Below are positions 1 through 10,140 of a stretch of 64,000 nucleotides of DNA, piece by piece; the stretch's first letter is position 1, and each line of letters starts with the position of its first letter. Origin of the DNA: Ligustrum vulgare. Taxonomy: Eukaryota; Streptophyta; Magnoliopsida; Lamiales; Oleaceae. The position numbers and the translations under genes are program-made. The stretch lies in NCBI GenBank assembly GCA_963555705.1, contig OY743169.1:49590124-49654123 (forward strand). The letters are read 5' to 3'. The notes below the pieces were generated by a model. That model saw only the letters and a program-made list of their open reading frames with translations, was not told the DNA's origin and ran no database searches.

Positions 1-942
1 ATTTTCTAGTCATACAAGGATGTGATCCTCTCGGTGGTCATATGAAGACAGTACTTACCGATGATGTTCTGATCGAACATCGTATAAATTTCCCTGAGGG
101 TAATGCATAATTTTAATATTTGACATGTCTATTTTCTTCCCACTATGTAAATTGAAGTCCTTGTTTTGATTTTGCAGACGGGATGAGTTATAATTCGGAT
201 AAGGTTGAGGCCTTGTTGAGAGCGAAAGCTGCTAAAGGCAAAGGTACAAAGAGGAAAGTTGAAGCACTAGCTCCTTCAATCGATCCTCCTATGTTGTTTC
301 TGGTGCTTGTAGGGCTGAGATTTCCTCACAACCTTGTCCGATTATGAAAACTCCTTCTATGGTTAGTCCTCGTGGTGGGGGCTAGGAGGCAACCTCACGA
401 TCAACGATGAATTTCGATGAGGACGTTCGTGTCATCGGAGATGCGATCGAACGTGGCCTTGTGGAAGACGTGAAGAAGGGGGGAGCCAATAGCATTCATC
501 GTGCCTTCTCTGTGGAAATAAGAACGGTTCGTGCCTCAACCTCTCCTTTTTTTTTACTCATCGCTTTTCAGGTTTTAGCAATGGAAAGGGCTCTTCTCGA
601 GTCGTTAGAGATAGCCTCTAAGTGTCACACCGAAGCTTTAGCCTCCAACTCAAAACTGGAAAAAGAGTTAGCCTAATCCAAAAGTCTTTTGGCGTAAAAA
701 GACAAAGCATTGGCTGAAAAGAAATCCATTAGAAGAACTCCCCTGAATTTGATGAAGTGGTGGGGATGTTTGGAGTGAAGTCAATGATTCACGCCTATAA
801 AAAGGTGAAGAATTGGCTTAGTACTGATCACCATGAGGTCGATATCGACGAGTTTGAGGGTTTTGCACAGGCTGAGACCCTAGAAAAAGAAGCTGACCCA
901 GAGGCTTCTAACCAATCTCCCCCTGGCAATCAAGACCATTAG
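1..942 (+). pseudogene. Antisense intron-containing ORF of the Tat element
   Basis: A plus-strand reading runs opposite to gag-pol. I read an exon to base 99 (CCTGAGG|GTAATG), an acceptor at 176-177 (TTTGCAG), a donor at 527 (AACG|GTTCGT) and an acceptor at 570-571 (TTTTCAG). The 407-526 and 572 onward segments join in phase 0. Recognisable stretches include MNFDEDVRVIGDAIERGL (from 407) and a charged, coiled-coil-like tail (ERALLESLEIASK, SNSKLEKELA, KDKALAEKK). The tail is cut by two TAA codons at about 674 and 698 where CAA (Gln) fits. One frameshift lies near 290-390. The product's function is unknown; antisense ORFs of this type occur in Tat elements. It could instead be the end of a captured host gene. 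Confidence 0.55.
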
Positions 943-1074
943 TTGTAGGTTTTGAGAAAACATCTTTTGTTGCATTTACAGTCGTTGTATAAAGTACTCC
1001 ACTTTTTGAATTTTAATAATTAGCTTCGTTTTCTTCAATTGATGCCTTTTCTAATAGATTGTATAAAGTACTCC

Positions 1075-1370
1075 ACTTTGAAGCTATTTTTATGCGATCT
1101 AATGCTTCACTCGTGACGAAGTTGGATCATTTTTTACTTCGATAGTAACGAAGTTTTTGAGTTAAATCATTTTTCGAACGATCTGATGCTTTGCTAGTAA
1201 CGAAGTCTTTGAGTTAGATCGTTTTTTAGCGGCCTAAAGCTTCGCTCGTGATGAAGTCTTTTGAGTTAGATCGTTTTTAGCGATCTGATGCTTCACTCAT
1301 GATGAAGTCTTTGGGTTAGATCGTTTCTTAGCGATCTGATGCTTCGCTCGTGACGAAGTCTTTGAGTATC
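1075..1370. repeat. Tandem repeat, about 60-bp unit, about 5 copies, 3' of the integrase
   Basis: Units follow the pattern GCGATCTGATGCTTCGCTCG then TGACGAAGTCTTTGAGTTAGATCGTTTTTA, with point differences and small indels. The array sits between the integrase end and the antisense gene, the hypervariable 3' region in which Tat-lineage elements are known to carry short tandem arrays. Confidence 0.8.
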
Positions 1371-1417
1371 AATATCTTGAAATTTCGACATTTTTATTGA
1401 TCATAGCTTGAAATGAA

Positions 1418-2720
1418 TCATAAATTAAGAGAGATGATGCCTCCCAATACAACCAATCCTACTGAAAAAAATTTCTTTAAATTGTCAATGTTCCAAGGTC
1501 GTGGCAACTTTACACCATCAACCATTTTCAGTATGTAAGCCCCATTGCTCAGCACTTCATCGATTTGAAATGGTCCTTCCGACTTAGCTCCCAGTTTTGT
1601 AGGGCGATGTCCGGTTGCTCTAGCAACTCGAAGCACGAGGTCATCCTTCTCAAGGTTCCTAGGCTTTACCCTCTTTTTATGAGCATCTTACGATTTCCCT
1701 TTTAGCTTAAACATTCTTTTTTCTGCTTCGCCTATTGTATCCAACTGAAATTTGTGATATCCAAAATCAATGGGATTGATTGAAATCCAGGACGATGGTA
1801 CGATGATCTCTTGCGATACGACTGCCTCCAGTCCAAAGCACATTTTGAACGGGGTCATTAACGTTGACTCTCTTGGAGTGGTATTATATGCCCATAAAAC
1901 ATTTGGCAACTCCTCTGCCCATTCACCTCCTTTTGCATTCAATTTTGTTTTCAGATCCCATATTATGCTCCTGTTTGTGACCTCAACTTGCCCGTTCGTT
2001 TGAGGAAGTGAAACCGAAGCTAGTCGCAATTCTATTTTGTAACTTGCACAAAAGTCCTTGAATTCTCGGTTATCGAATTGCCTTTCATTATCTGAAATGA
2101 TTACCTGGGGGATCCTAAACCGACATATGATCTCTTTCCAGACGAATGCTTGGACATTTCTAGTGGTGATGGCGGCAAGTGCCTTCGCTTTAACCCACTT
2201 AGTGAAATAGTTGACTGCGACTAACAAGAACTTCCTCTGACCTTTTGAAATAGGGGGGCCCACTATGTCAAGTCCCCATTGATTGAAAAGGTCGAACTCC
2301 GAACATCACCTGTTGAACTTCATCTGGGACATGGATCAAATTCCCATGTTTCTGGCAAACTTCGCACCGTTGCACTAGTTCCCTAGCATCTTTTTTGAGT
2401 GTAGGCCAAAATTAGTCCTGCCTTAGTGTCTTGAAGCCCAACATATTTCCACCTAAGTGCTTTCCACATGCCCCTGAGTGAATTTCTTGTAATATCAGAT
2501 AACCTTCTTCCTCCGTAACGCATTTCAAGTAAGGCATCGAAATTCCCCTCTTGTATAACTCCCCTTCGATCAGAAAAAAGTTGGCCACTTGTAATTGCAA
2601 TTTTATTGCCTCTGTTTGATCATCAGGTACCCATCCATAAAGGAGATTATTCACGATAGGGTCCATCTATGTTCCATTCTCCATGTTCATTACTTCAATC
2701 AATGATATGCTTGGATTTGG
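1418..2720 (-). pseudogene. Tat element integrase (broken)
   Basis: Integrase inserts element cDNA into the chromosome. The N-terminal HHCC zinc region is visible (HSGACGKHLGG, then RCEVCQKHG around 2370-2470). The catalytic core starts at 2263 with KFLLVAVNYFTKWVKAKAL; the first catalytic Asp, expected in DYFTKW, is Asn here. The second Asp is kept in IISDNERQF and the Glu in TNGQVEVTNRS. A C-terminal stretch (MLRVARATGHRPTKLGAKSE to about 1418) includes GPFQIDEVLSNGAYIL. Stops and frameshifts separate the pieces at about 2410, 2270 and 1690. Loss of the first Asp alone should kill activity. Confidence 0.85.
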
Positions 2721-3720
2721 TAGTGCTCGAACATTCACATCCGTGGGAAGCGATTCCTAATTTGAAAGTTTTGATAGTCGATCTGCATGTACGTTCGATT
2801 CCCTTGGGATTTTTTCAATTTCACATTGCTGGAACCTCCGTTGTAGATCTCTTACTTTCATGACATATTCAAGTATTCGAGCATTCTTTATCTCGAAGTT
2901 TCCTGACACCTGCCTGATGACCAGTTGTGATCGTTGTATACGGTCACCGATAGGGCACCCATTCGGATGACCATCTCCAAACCCATGATTATTGCTTCGT
3001 ACTCAGCCTTAATATTTGTGGCCATGAAAAGCAATGGTATTGCATATTGTAACTGGGCTCCATCCGAGGATTATTACTACGAACGATCATGTCATCCATA
3101 TATGCTTCGATCGATTTTCCAATCTATTTCTCGAAAATTTTGTTAACCATGCATTGATATATTGCACCTGCATTTTTCAATCCAAAAGGCATCAAAGTAT
3201 AACAAAAAGTACTTTCATCCGTGATAAACGAAGTCTTCTCCTCATCGTTGATTGCCATTCGTATCTGGTGATAGCCTGAAAATGCATCCAAGAAACTCAT
3301 TCTTTCCATTCCTGCTGTTGCGTCTACTAGGGCATCTATCTGGGGCAAGGGATAGCAATCCTTTGGGCATGCTTGATTTAGATCAGTGTAATCGATGCAC
3401 ATCCTCCATTTGCCATTAGATTTTTTGACCAATACCACATTTTCTAGCCACTTCGGGTACTTGACTTCTCTAATAAACTTAGCCTTCATCAACTTATCAA
3501 CTTCCTCCTTTACGGCTAGTTGCCTTTCTGGTGCAAAATGTCGTTTCCTCTGCTTGACAAGCTTAGATTCAGGAAACACATTCAAGAAGTGCTGTGAGAG
3601 CTCTCTGGGTATCCCCACGATATCCTCACCTGTCCAAGCAAAAGCCTCTTTATTTTTGCGAACAAAATCTACGATCTATTTTGATTCAACCTCTGTCAAC
3701 GTACCACTGACTCAAAATAC
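2720..3720 (-). pseudogene. Tat element reverse transcriptase and RNase H (broken)
   Basis: The RT body runs from about 3618 to 3060. Visible motifs are KSNGKWRMCIDYTDLNQACP, FLDAFSGYHQIRM and LMPFGLKNAGAIYQ. The catalytic box YMDDMIVRS lies at about 3080-3105, just past an in-frame TAG at 3124 where the family has Gln (FEK-stop-IGKSIEAYMDD). RNase H follows with AEYEAIIMGLEMVIRMGA near 2960-3030. It copies element RNA into DNA and degrades the template. Frame breaks near 2930 and 3060 show it is inactive. Confidence 0.88.
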
Positions 3721-3789
3721 TTTATTTGGCTCGATCTCCTTCTGTACAATTTGATCCATAGACTCGAATCGAGGTATGACTCCTGCTTT

Positions 3790-4290
3790 CGAATCCTATA
3801 TCGTCATTATGCTCATATTCTCTAGGTAACACCTCATTGAGTCGTATTGATTTCCTTTAATCTCCCCGACCCCTCTAGTTGTTGGGAATTTTACCTTTTG
3901 GTAGTTGTTCGATGCTATGCCCTCAATAACGTGTAGAAGTGGTCGACCATATATGTCATTGTATGCCATCTTCATATCACATATCAAGTGTCATTACATT
4001 CGCGGAACTTCCATTATCAACTAGAACTCTTTTGAAATAGTTTGTTATGTCTCCAACTATGAGTAATGCATCATTGTGGGGATACGCCACGCCTTTCTTG
4101 TCGCTTTCTCCAAAGGAAATTTCCATCATATTATTTGATCATGTATCAATAGCATTGACGTCCAATGATCGTACGTATCCTTTCCTCGAATTCTTAGAAT
4201 CTCCACCCAAAGCTGGGCCTCCTGAAATTACATTGATCACTCCAGCACGTGACCTCTCTTCATCAACATGAGCGGGGGCTTTTTCTTCAA
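3790..4290 (-). pseudogene. Tat element aspartic protease region
   Basis: The active-site region reads KRVLVDNGSSANVMTLDM (about 3975-4030), where the family has D-S/T/N-G-S. It is followed by a stop and then AYNDIYGRPLLHV and VKFPTTRGVGEIKGNQ (3987-3796), the conserved tail of the Tat-type protease. It would cleave the Gag-Pol polyprotein. The reading is split by at least one stop at 3988. Confidence 0.7.
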
Positions 4291-4319
4291 CTTCTGGATT
4301 TTGCACAAATTTTTTAAAT

Positions 4320-5603
4320 GACCCCCCTCCCCTAGATCAACCTTTCTATTTCATCCCTCAAAACCTTACAGTGTTCGGTATGGTGCCCATGATCCTTGTG
4401 AAATTCGCAAAACTTCGATTTGTCTTGTAGGTGCTACGGCGTGGTCATTGGTCATGGTTAATGCAAATCTTTCCTGGTCTTGATTTCCATTAATACCTTT
4501 GCCCGTGGCACATTCAAAGGAGTGTAGCTGCTCGGAGCCAATGTCGTGTTTGAACTGGGCCTAAAGTTATAATCCCTTCTTCTCTTTGGACTAGTTTCCC
4601 TTGGCTCTTTCCCTTTTTCTCCCTTACGGTTTGAGCTTTCTGAAACATGGTCTTTGAACTCCTTTGTGACCTTTAGGGTTTCTTCAAAATCAATATATTT
4701 TTCACTTGTCTGTAGAAGCTCTGTCATTGTTTCCGGGGCTCGTTTTGACAATGACGTTCTGAACCCATGATTTCTTAGCCCGTTGATCATGACCTCTATC
4801 ACCGAAGGCATCTGCAGGTTCTTAACCCTAAGGGTTGCTCGGTTGAATCGAGTGACATAATCCCTTAGTGACTCTTCTTTATTTTGTATGATTTGCATTA
4901 GACCAATATCGCTTTTCTTCTATCGTGAACTACTTGCAAAGAAAGCCGCAAATTTGGTGGCAAAATCCGAAAAGGATTTTTTAGATCTCGGTGGGAGGCT
5001 ATCATACCAATCCCTGGCCTCTTTCCTCAGTGTTGGGGGAAACACACGACATGCGATGGCATCAGGTATGCTATGCAAAAGCATCATATCCTGGAAAGTA
5101 CGCAGATGATCAATCGGATCCGTAGTTCCATCATACTTCTCAATGCGGGGAGATTTGAATGATTCTGGGAGCGGGACAGCCACGATTTTAGGTACGAACT
5201 GATCTTCACTAATGAGGACAGGTCGTGGCATGCTCTTCTTCTTCAACGCCTCGTTCAACTTCCAATCTAAGGCATCAAGCCTTGCCTCAAGCACGATATT
5301 GTTCAACTGTGTACTAGCTCTCTGAGACGATTGCCCAGCTTGCGAAGTATGTGCACTAGCCGTTTGATTGTGTTGATCCTTCACCTGGGCCGTATTTTGT
5401 TGATTCTGCCCCTGAGGGATGTCGCGCTGCTGGGGCTCATGTTGCTGTTGACCATTCGTCTGGATACGGTCTACCAACATCTGGATTTGTGTTTGCAAAT
5501 TCTAAAACTGCTCCTGAGTTACATAGGGAACGTTTAGGGCCTGATCTTCTGGTACTGTCGACTCCGGTTCCCTTGCATTACGACGAGTATTCCTTCGAGA
5601 CAT
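4320..5603 (-). pseudogene. Tat element gag (three in-frame stops)
   Basis: I place the start at Met 5603 (MSRRNTRRNAREPE), 38 bases inside the PBS, rather than the longer frame at 5744 that would begin inside the LTR. A Gln-rich segment (QMLVDRIQTNGQQQHEPQQR) precedes the capsid region with YDGTTDPIDHLRTFQDMM, RKEARDWYDSLPP and VTRFNRATLRV. A Cys/His box ([14 protein letters not shown]) lies near 4340-4410. In-frame TAG codons at 5502-5504 and 4920-4922 and a TAA at about 4458 interrupt it; the frame is otherwise open across each one, so they look like point mutations rather than domain ends. Confidence 0.85.
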
Positions 5604-5640
5604 GACTAAAATATCCAATGAAATTGGAAGTAGCTTATAA

Positions 5641-5660
5641 GATTCCCACAGACGGCGCCA
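5641..5660 (-). other. Primer-binding site of the Tat element
   Basis: On the minus strand this reads TGGCGCCGTCTGTGGGAATC, the TGGCGCC-type PBS common in plant Tat/Athila elements. It lies two bases from the LTR end at 5663, whose minus strand ends in ...GACATCA. Which tRNA primes it was not determined. Confidence 0.8.
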
Positions 5661-5662
5661 AT

Positions 5663-6402
5663 TGATGTCGAATGAACTTTTCCTGACTCTTTCACAATCT
5701 TTTTGATGCTGGAGCCTGAAAAAAGGCGGGGCTTTCTCCCCCATTTTAGCTCCGGCTTGATAATCAGTAAAAATTTTGAGAACAAGAATAAAAATTATAA
5801 TTATGGAGAGAAAAATATATTTTTCATACCTGGATGTTCTTAGGAGCCTAGGTAAGTATAGGGGTGATTTCCCTTGATTATAGGTAGTAAAGTCCTCCTA
5901 TAAACTTGGTTGATTGAGTCCTATTAGGGGAAAACCTCCTTTGATATTGGGATTACGTTTATGTTCCAAAGATAACTTCTTGCCGTAAATCTCGCTGGAT
6001 CCCATAAATAGTGGAGAAAATCTCGCCAATTAACAATCGAACGAGCATCGTGATCGTACATTGTGACAGCGACTAAATCTTTTGCATCATTATTCCATAT
6101 ATGTATCAGATATCATTAATTTTGAGTATATATAAACAAGAGAGATGACCCGAAGTTCAGTAGATGCTTGACGTGTGACCTCATAACAATGACTCGCTGA
6201 TCAAGCTCAATTTTGTCAATACATAACCTTCATAGGCATGTGATCTCTCTAGCCTAAATACAGGCTTAAAAATTGTGATCAAACTGAGAAACATAATGTG
6301 CCACTTGACCAAAGAGAGTTTGTGGCAAAGTCGCATCGCAAGATTGATCTAGTACCCTTGAAGGCCCACTCTTTGTGCCTTGAAGGGCACCATAGTGTGT
6401 GC
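5663..6402 (-). repeat. 5' LTR of the Tat element, part 1 (resumes at 17323)
   Basis: The downstream LTR end is at 5663, next to the PBS. The LTR runs up to the insertion point of the solo LTR (TSD TGTGC at 6398-6402) and continues at 17323. The far LTR end could not be placed because no second LTR is in the window. Near the insertion a 19-base arm at 6346-6364 is the exact inverse of 17323-17341. Confidence 0.65.
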
Positions 6403-6880
6403 TGTTCTGCTAAAAGTATGTGTACCGCAAGCGCACGGGTCACGTACAAGTAATAAAGTGGACTTTTTGAGTTCGGATTGTCGATCCCACGAGGAATGTA
6501 AACTCTATTATAGTCTAGTTAATTTAATCTTAACAAATAAAACACACACTTAAAATAAATTTTTGACAATTCTAAATTAAAGAAACTAATTTTAAACCAA
6601 ACTAAAATAAGTAAAATGAAAGATAAAATAGTTGGGATTCATAATTTCACTTAACTCTTCAAATTAATAAATTGCTCATTTACAAGGTTAGACCCGATTT
6701 TTCAAGTTTAGATAATTACCTCTCTCGAGTAAAATTAACCCTAATCAATAGGTTTAACCTACTATATCTCTATGTCTATTAAAGCCCAATCAATTGCATT
6801 AACTCTTTGTGAAAATAGCTCAATGGATCATTTAGGGTTTAAGGTATATCTCTATCCTTAACAAGAACCTAGACCATTTT

Positions 6881-9539
6881 TGTAACACCCCAAGTTCAAG
6901 AATCTTAAACCTAGGTGTTAACTTCTCTTTTTCTTTTAATGCGGAAATAAATCGTTTAAACATTAAAATGCGGAATTTAAAACGGTTGCACAATTAAAAT
7001 ATTCATTTATCTATTATAAAATTTTACAGAAATTTCGACAGAGTCTCCTCTATAAATTGGACATAGCCAACCTGTAGAGGGACATCAAAAACCATTTTAA
7101 AATTTAAAACATCCATCACATCTCAATCGCATTCATCATCTCCAAAACCAATTCATACATTTCCCAAACTCCTCAATCATAAGATTTCTCAAAATATCAA
7201 ACGACATTGACAAAAGAATTAAGAGGAAATTTAATCTCAATTGCGTCACCAATACGTAATCAAGACTAACTTCAACCAAACATTACCAATAACAATAGAT
7301 GAAGGAATAAATTTAAACGACAACTTGAATCAATTTAACTTTATTAATTAAGGTGACGGTGGGTACTGTCGAAGTCAGCCGCCAAGTGTTCTCCTCTGAT
7401 CATCTAACTTTCATCACCTGAAATATTGGGGAGGGATTGGGGTGAGCTAAAGCTCAGTAAGTAAACTGTATGCATGAATGCATGCTTATGACATGAATGC
7501 TTTAAAAATTTCATATATGTATCCCTTTCTCTTTACTTTCCAGAAAATTCAACTTTTCAAACTTTCGTTTAACATTTCAAAACTTTCACTTCATTTCCAT
7601 CGTGAGCTCACTTGATGTAACTTCTAGTCAATCAGATAACAGTGGGCCATTCTTATTTGGAACCAGATTAACATGCGCATGTCCACCGCAAAGCGGTTCA
7701 TTCATTCATTCCACCGTAAAGCGGCCCATTACATTCATTCCACCGCAAAGCGGCTCATTACGTTCATTCCACCGCAAAGCGGCTCATTACATTCGGGTAC
7801 GCCGGTCCCCCGCGCCCCATTTCCCACTCGGACCTTTCATGACATAGAAGTACACCCATTCTTTCAAAACTTGGGATACATACTTTTGACAAAATTTCAC
7901 TTTGACACATTACTTTCATTAAAACATTTGACTTTACCATTTCGATGCCAATGCATGCTTAATGATGCAATGACATGATAACGTGCATGCTTTAACATTC
8001 TTCTCAATAACATATGCTTTCATAAAGTGAATACAATTCATCAAAGCAAGTAAGTTGCACGACAGTCATTTACACATAACTTTCACATTTACATTCAACT
8101 TCTATGAAAATAGGGGGAAGTTTACTTACCTGTAGTCCTCAGTAGTCTGTTTAATATGCAGGTGGAAGTCTTGGTTGCCCGCGACGTCAATGTACCGTTT
8201 CTCCTAATTAATTTCCATTCATTAACAAAATATGATTTTTAGTGAAAGACCACATTTTACACTCTTAAATGAGGTCGAGATTATCATGTGACTCATAATA
8301 TAACAAACGCATTTAACACCACGTATAATATCATATTCGAAGTAATACATTAAGTTCAAGGAAGATTTTGAAATCTTACTTATCCATTTCACAAATCAAA
8401 GTTAAGCATTTCTTATTCAAAAAGAAAAAAATGATCTTAAACTAAAATTTATAACGTTGAACATAAATTCAATTTAAACTAACTTGTTCCTAAAAGGTTA
8501 AACTTTACTCTCCTACACCATTATCCCAACATTCCAAAAATCACACGTTCGTTTAAATAGTCATATGCATATTCATGATCATATATACATACACTCACAC
8601 CTCAAATTTAATATTATAGCACACAAATTAATTCAAATTTCATGAATATATATCTATGCCCACAAAATCCAAACTTATACATATATATACACGCATCTAT
8701 ACATACATAATAATATATACATTCATATACATCACTACTCATTCACATAACATCATAGATCCCCAATTTCATGGTTAAACTCGAATTTTACACAAAAATT
8801 AAAATCTGCAGTTAACTGTAAAAACTGAATTTATGCATATAAAGTGTATACATACATTCTTTACATAGAATTTATACATATATACATGTGTGTATCGAAT
8901 TATGGGCGTGTGTGTGGGCGAAATCGCGTGGAACCGTGTGCGTGTGTGTGCGTGCGTGAGGAGAAAAGGGAGGAGGGGGAAGGGGGAAGGGACTTACCGC
9001 CGGTGATGGTGGCGGTGATGGCCGGCGTCGCGAAGGGAGGGAGAAGCCGAGAGCGAGGTGAGGTCGTGAGAGGGAGTGAGTCGCGAGGGCGAGAGGCGGA
9101 AGAGAGAGAGAGCGCGATGGAGAAGAGAGAGACCGAGAGTGAGCGTAAGTGAAGAGTAGGTTAGGGTTAAGTTTTTTTTAACTTTTGGTAAATTGCAATT
9201 CAGTCCCTCTACTCTCATAAATTAGTAATTTAGGCTCAAAACTTTCAAATGAAATTCCAAAGTGTCACCAAATTTTTCCCAACTTCAATATAACACAATA
9301 AAAATAGAAATTAGCATGCCTAGGCAATAAATTTAATTAATCACATAAAATTGCACGTAAACTGTTAAAATAAAAATTTATAAACTTTTAATTGGTACAT
9401 TGATCGAGACGGCATCCAATCCTTCCACTGCAAAATAATTCAATTAAAACCATAATATTAGTTAAATCATTTATAATGATATTAACATAAACTTTACGCG
9501 ACAATCAAGAAAGCATGTAAATCGAAATGCGGTATTACA
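6881..9539 (-). repeat. 3' LTR of the Del/Tekay-like element
   Basis: 2659 bp, TGTAACACCCC...GGTATTACA on the plus strand. It contains a four-copy minisatellite (about 7678-7795), a GT/GA-rich G+C-rich island (about 8900-9150) and several minus-strand GTAAGT sites. The short ORFs inside it have no recognisable product. Confidence 0.92.
7678..7795. repeat. Minisatellite with CCGCAAAGCGG palindromes in the LTR, 4 copies
   Basis: The unit is about 29 bp, CCACCGCAAAGCGGCTCATT plus ACATTCATT, repeated four times; one copy has CCGTAAAGCGG. Each unit holds a short hairpin, CCGC-AAA-GCGG. The array recurs in the other LTR at 14337-14454. Confidence 0.85.
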
Positions 9540-9540
9540 A

Positions 9541-9553
9541 TTCCTTACCCCCT
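9541..9553 (-). other. Polypurine tract of the Del/Tekay-like element
   Basis: On the minus strand TTTTAGGGGGTAAGGAAT stands directly before the TGTAATACC LTR start. It is preceded by GAGGACGAAATTTT, the conserved end of chromovirus pol. It would prime plus-strand synthesis. Confidence 0.75.
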
Positions 9554-9559
9554 AAAAGA

Positions 9560-10140
9560 AAATTTCGTCCTCGAAATTAAAATTTACCAAAACTTGTGGA
9601 TACTTAGTACGCATTTCGTCCTCATGTTTCCAAGTAGCCTTTTCTACTGCATGATTCCTCCAATGTACTGTAACTAGTTTTAAATATGCTCCCTCAACAT
9701 TGAGACACGAAAAACATTGTACACTCCCGATATTGCTGATGGCAATGCAACCTGATAAGTCAAGTCACCTACCCATTCAATTATCTCAAAGGAACCAACA
9801 AATTGCGGACTTAGCTTTTCTTTCTTCCCGAATCTCATAACTCATTTCATTGGAGCTACCTTCAAAAAGATCATATCGCCTGAGGTGAATTCCAAAGATT
9901 TCCTTCTTTTGTCTGCATAGCTTTTCTATCTACTCTGTGCAATTTTCATCCACTGACGACTCTTTTCAACAACTTCACTTGTCTACTGTACTATTTATGG
10001 ACCCAATAATCTTCTTTCTCCTACTTCATCCCAATGAACTGGAAATCTACATTTCCTATCGTATAGTACTCAATACGGATCGAAGTTTGATAGTTCTTGT
10101 TGTAAGAGACCATCAACCGACATTATCCCACTTATGAATC
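9560..10140 (-). pseudogene. Integrase C-terminus and chromodomain remnant
   Basis: Minus-strand pieces in order are SYNKNYQTSI, RKCRFPVHWDEVGERRLLGP, GDMIFLKVAPMK, VMRFGKKEKLSPQFVGSFEI, LTYQVALP and RVSMLREHI. They are followed by a chromodomain-like end, VTVHWRNHAVEKATWKHEDE and MRTKYPQ. These match the C-terminal half of Del/Tekay chromovirus integrase, in which the chromodomain directs insertion to modified chromatin. Several stops (GP-stop-IVQ-stop-TSEVV, MK-stop-VM) break it, and the catalytic core is missing. Confidence 0.8.

Larger units (their letters stand above)
1..6402 (-). mobile_element. Tat-lineage Ty3/gypsy LTR retrotransposon, decayed, 3' end outside window
   Basis: Read on the minus strand the order is 5' LTR (from 5663 upward), PBS (5641-5660), gag, protease, RT, RNase H, integrase, a tandem-repeat spacer, then a gene in the opposite orientation. 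Protease before RT and integrase last is the Ty3/gypsy order. An additional antisense ORF between integrase and the 3' LTR is known from Tat-clade (Retand/Grande type) plant elements. The 3' LTR would lie left of base 1. The 5' LTR is broken at 6402 by a later insertion and resumes at 17323. Every coding part carries stops or frameshifts, so this copy is dead. Confidence 0.85.

Noticed and set aside
7678..7795. CRISPR-like direct repeats
   Set aside because: Units are contiguous with no unique spacers, in a plant LTR; it is a minisatellite.
8844..9218. Overlapping frames of 102 and 74 codons, repeated at 15503-15877
   Set aside because: Both lie in the G+C-rich LTR island. Their presence in both copies only reflects LTR identity.
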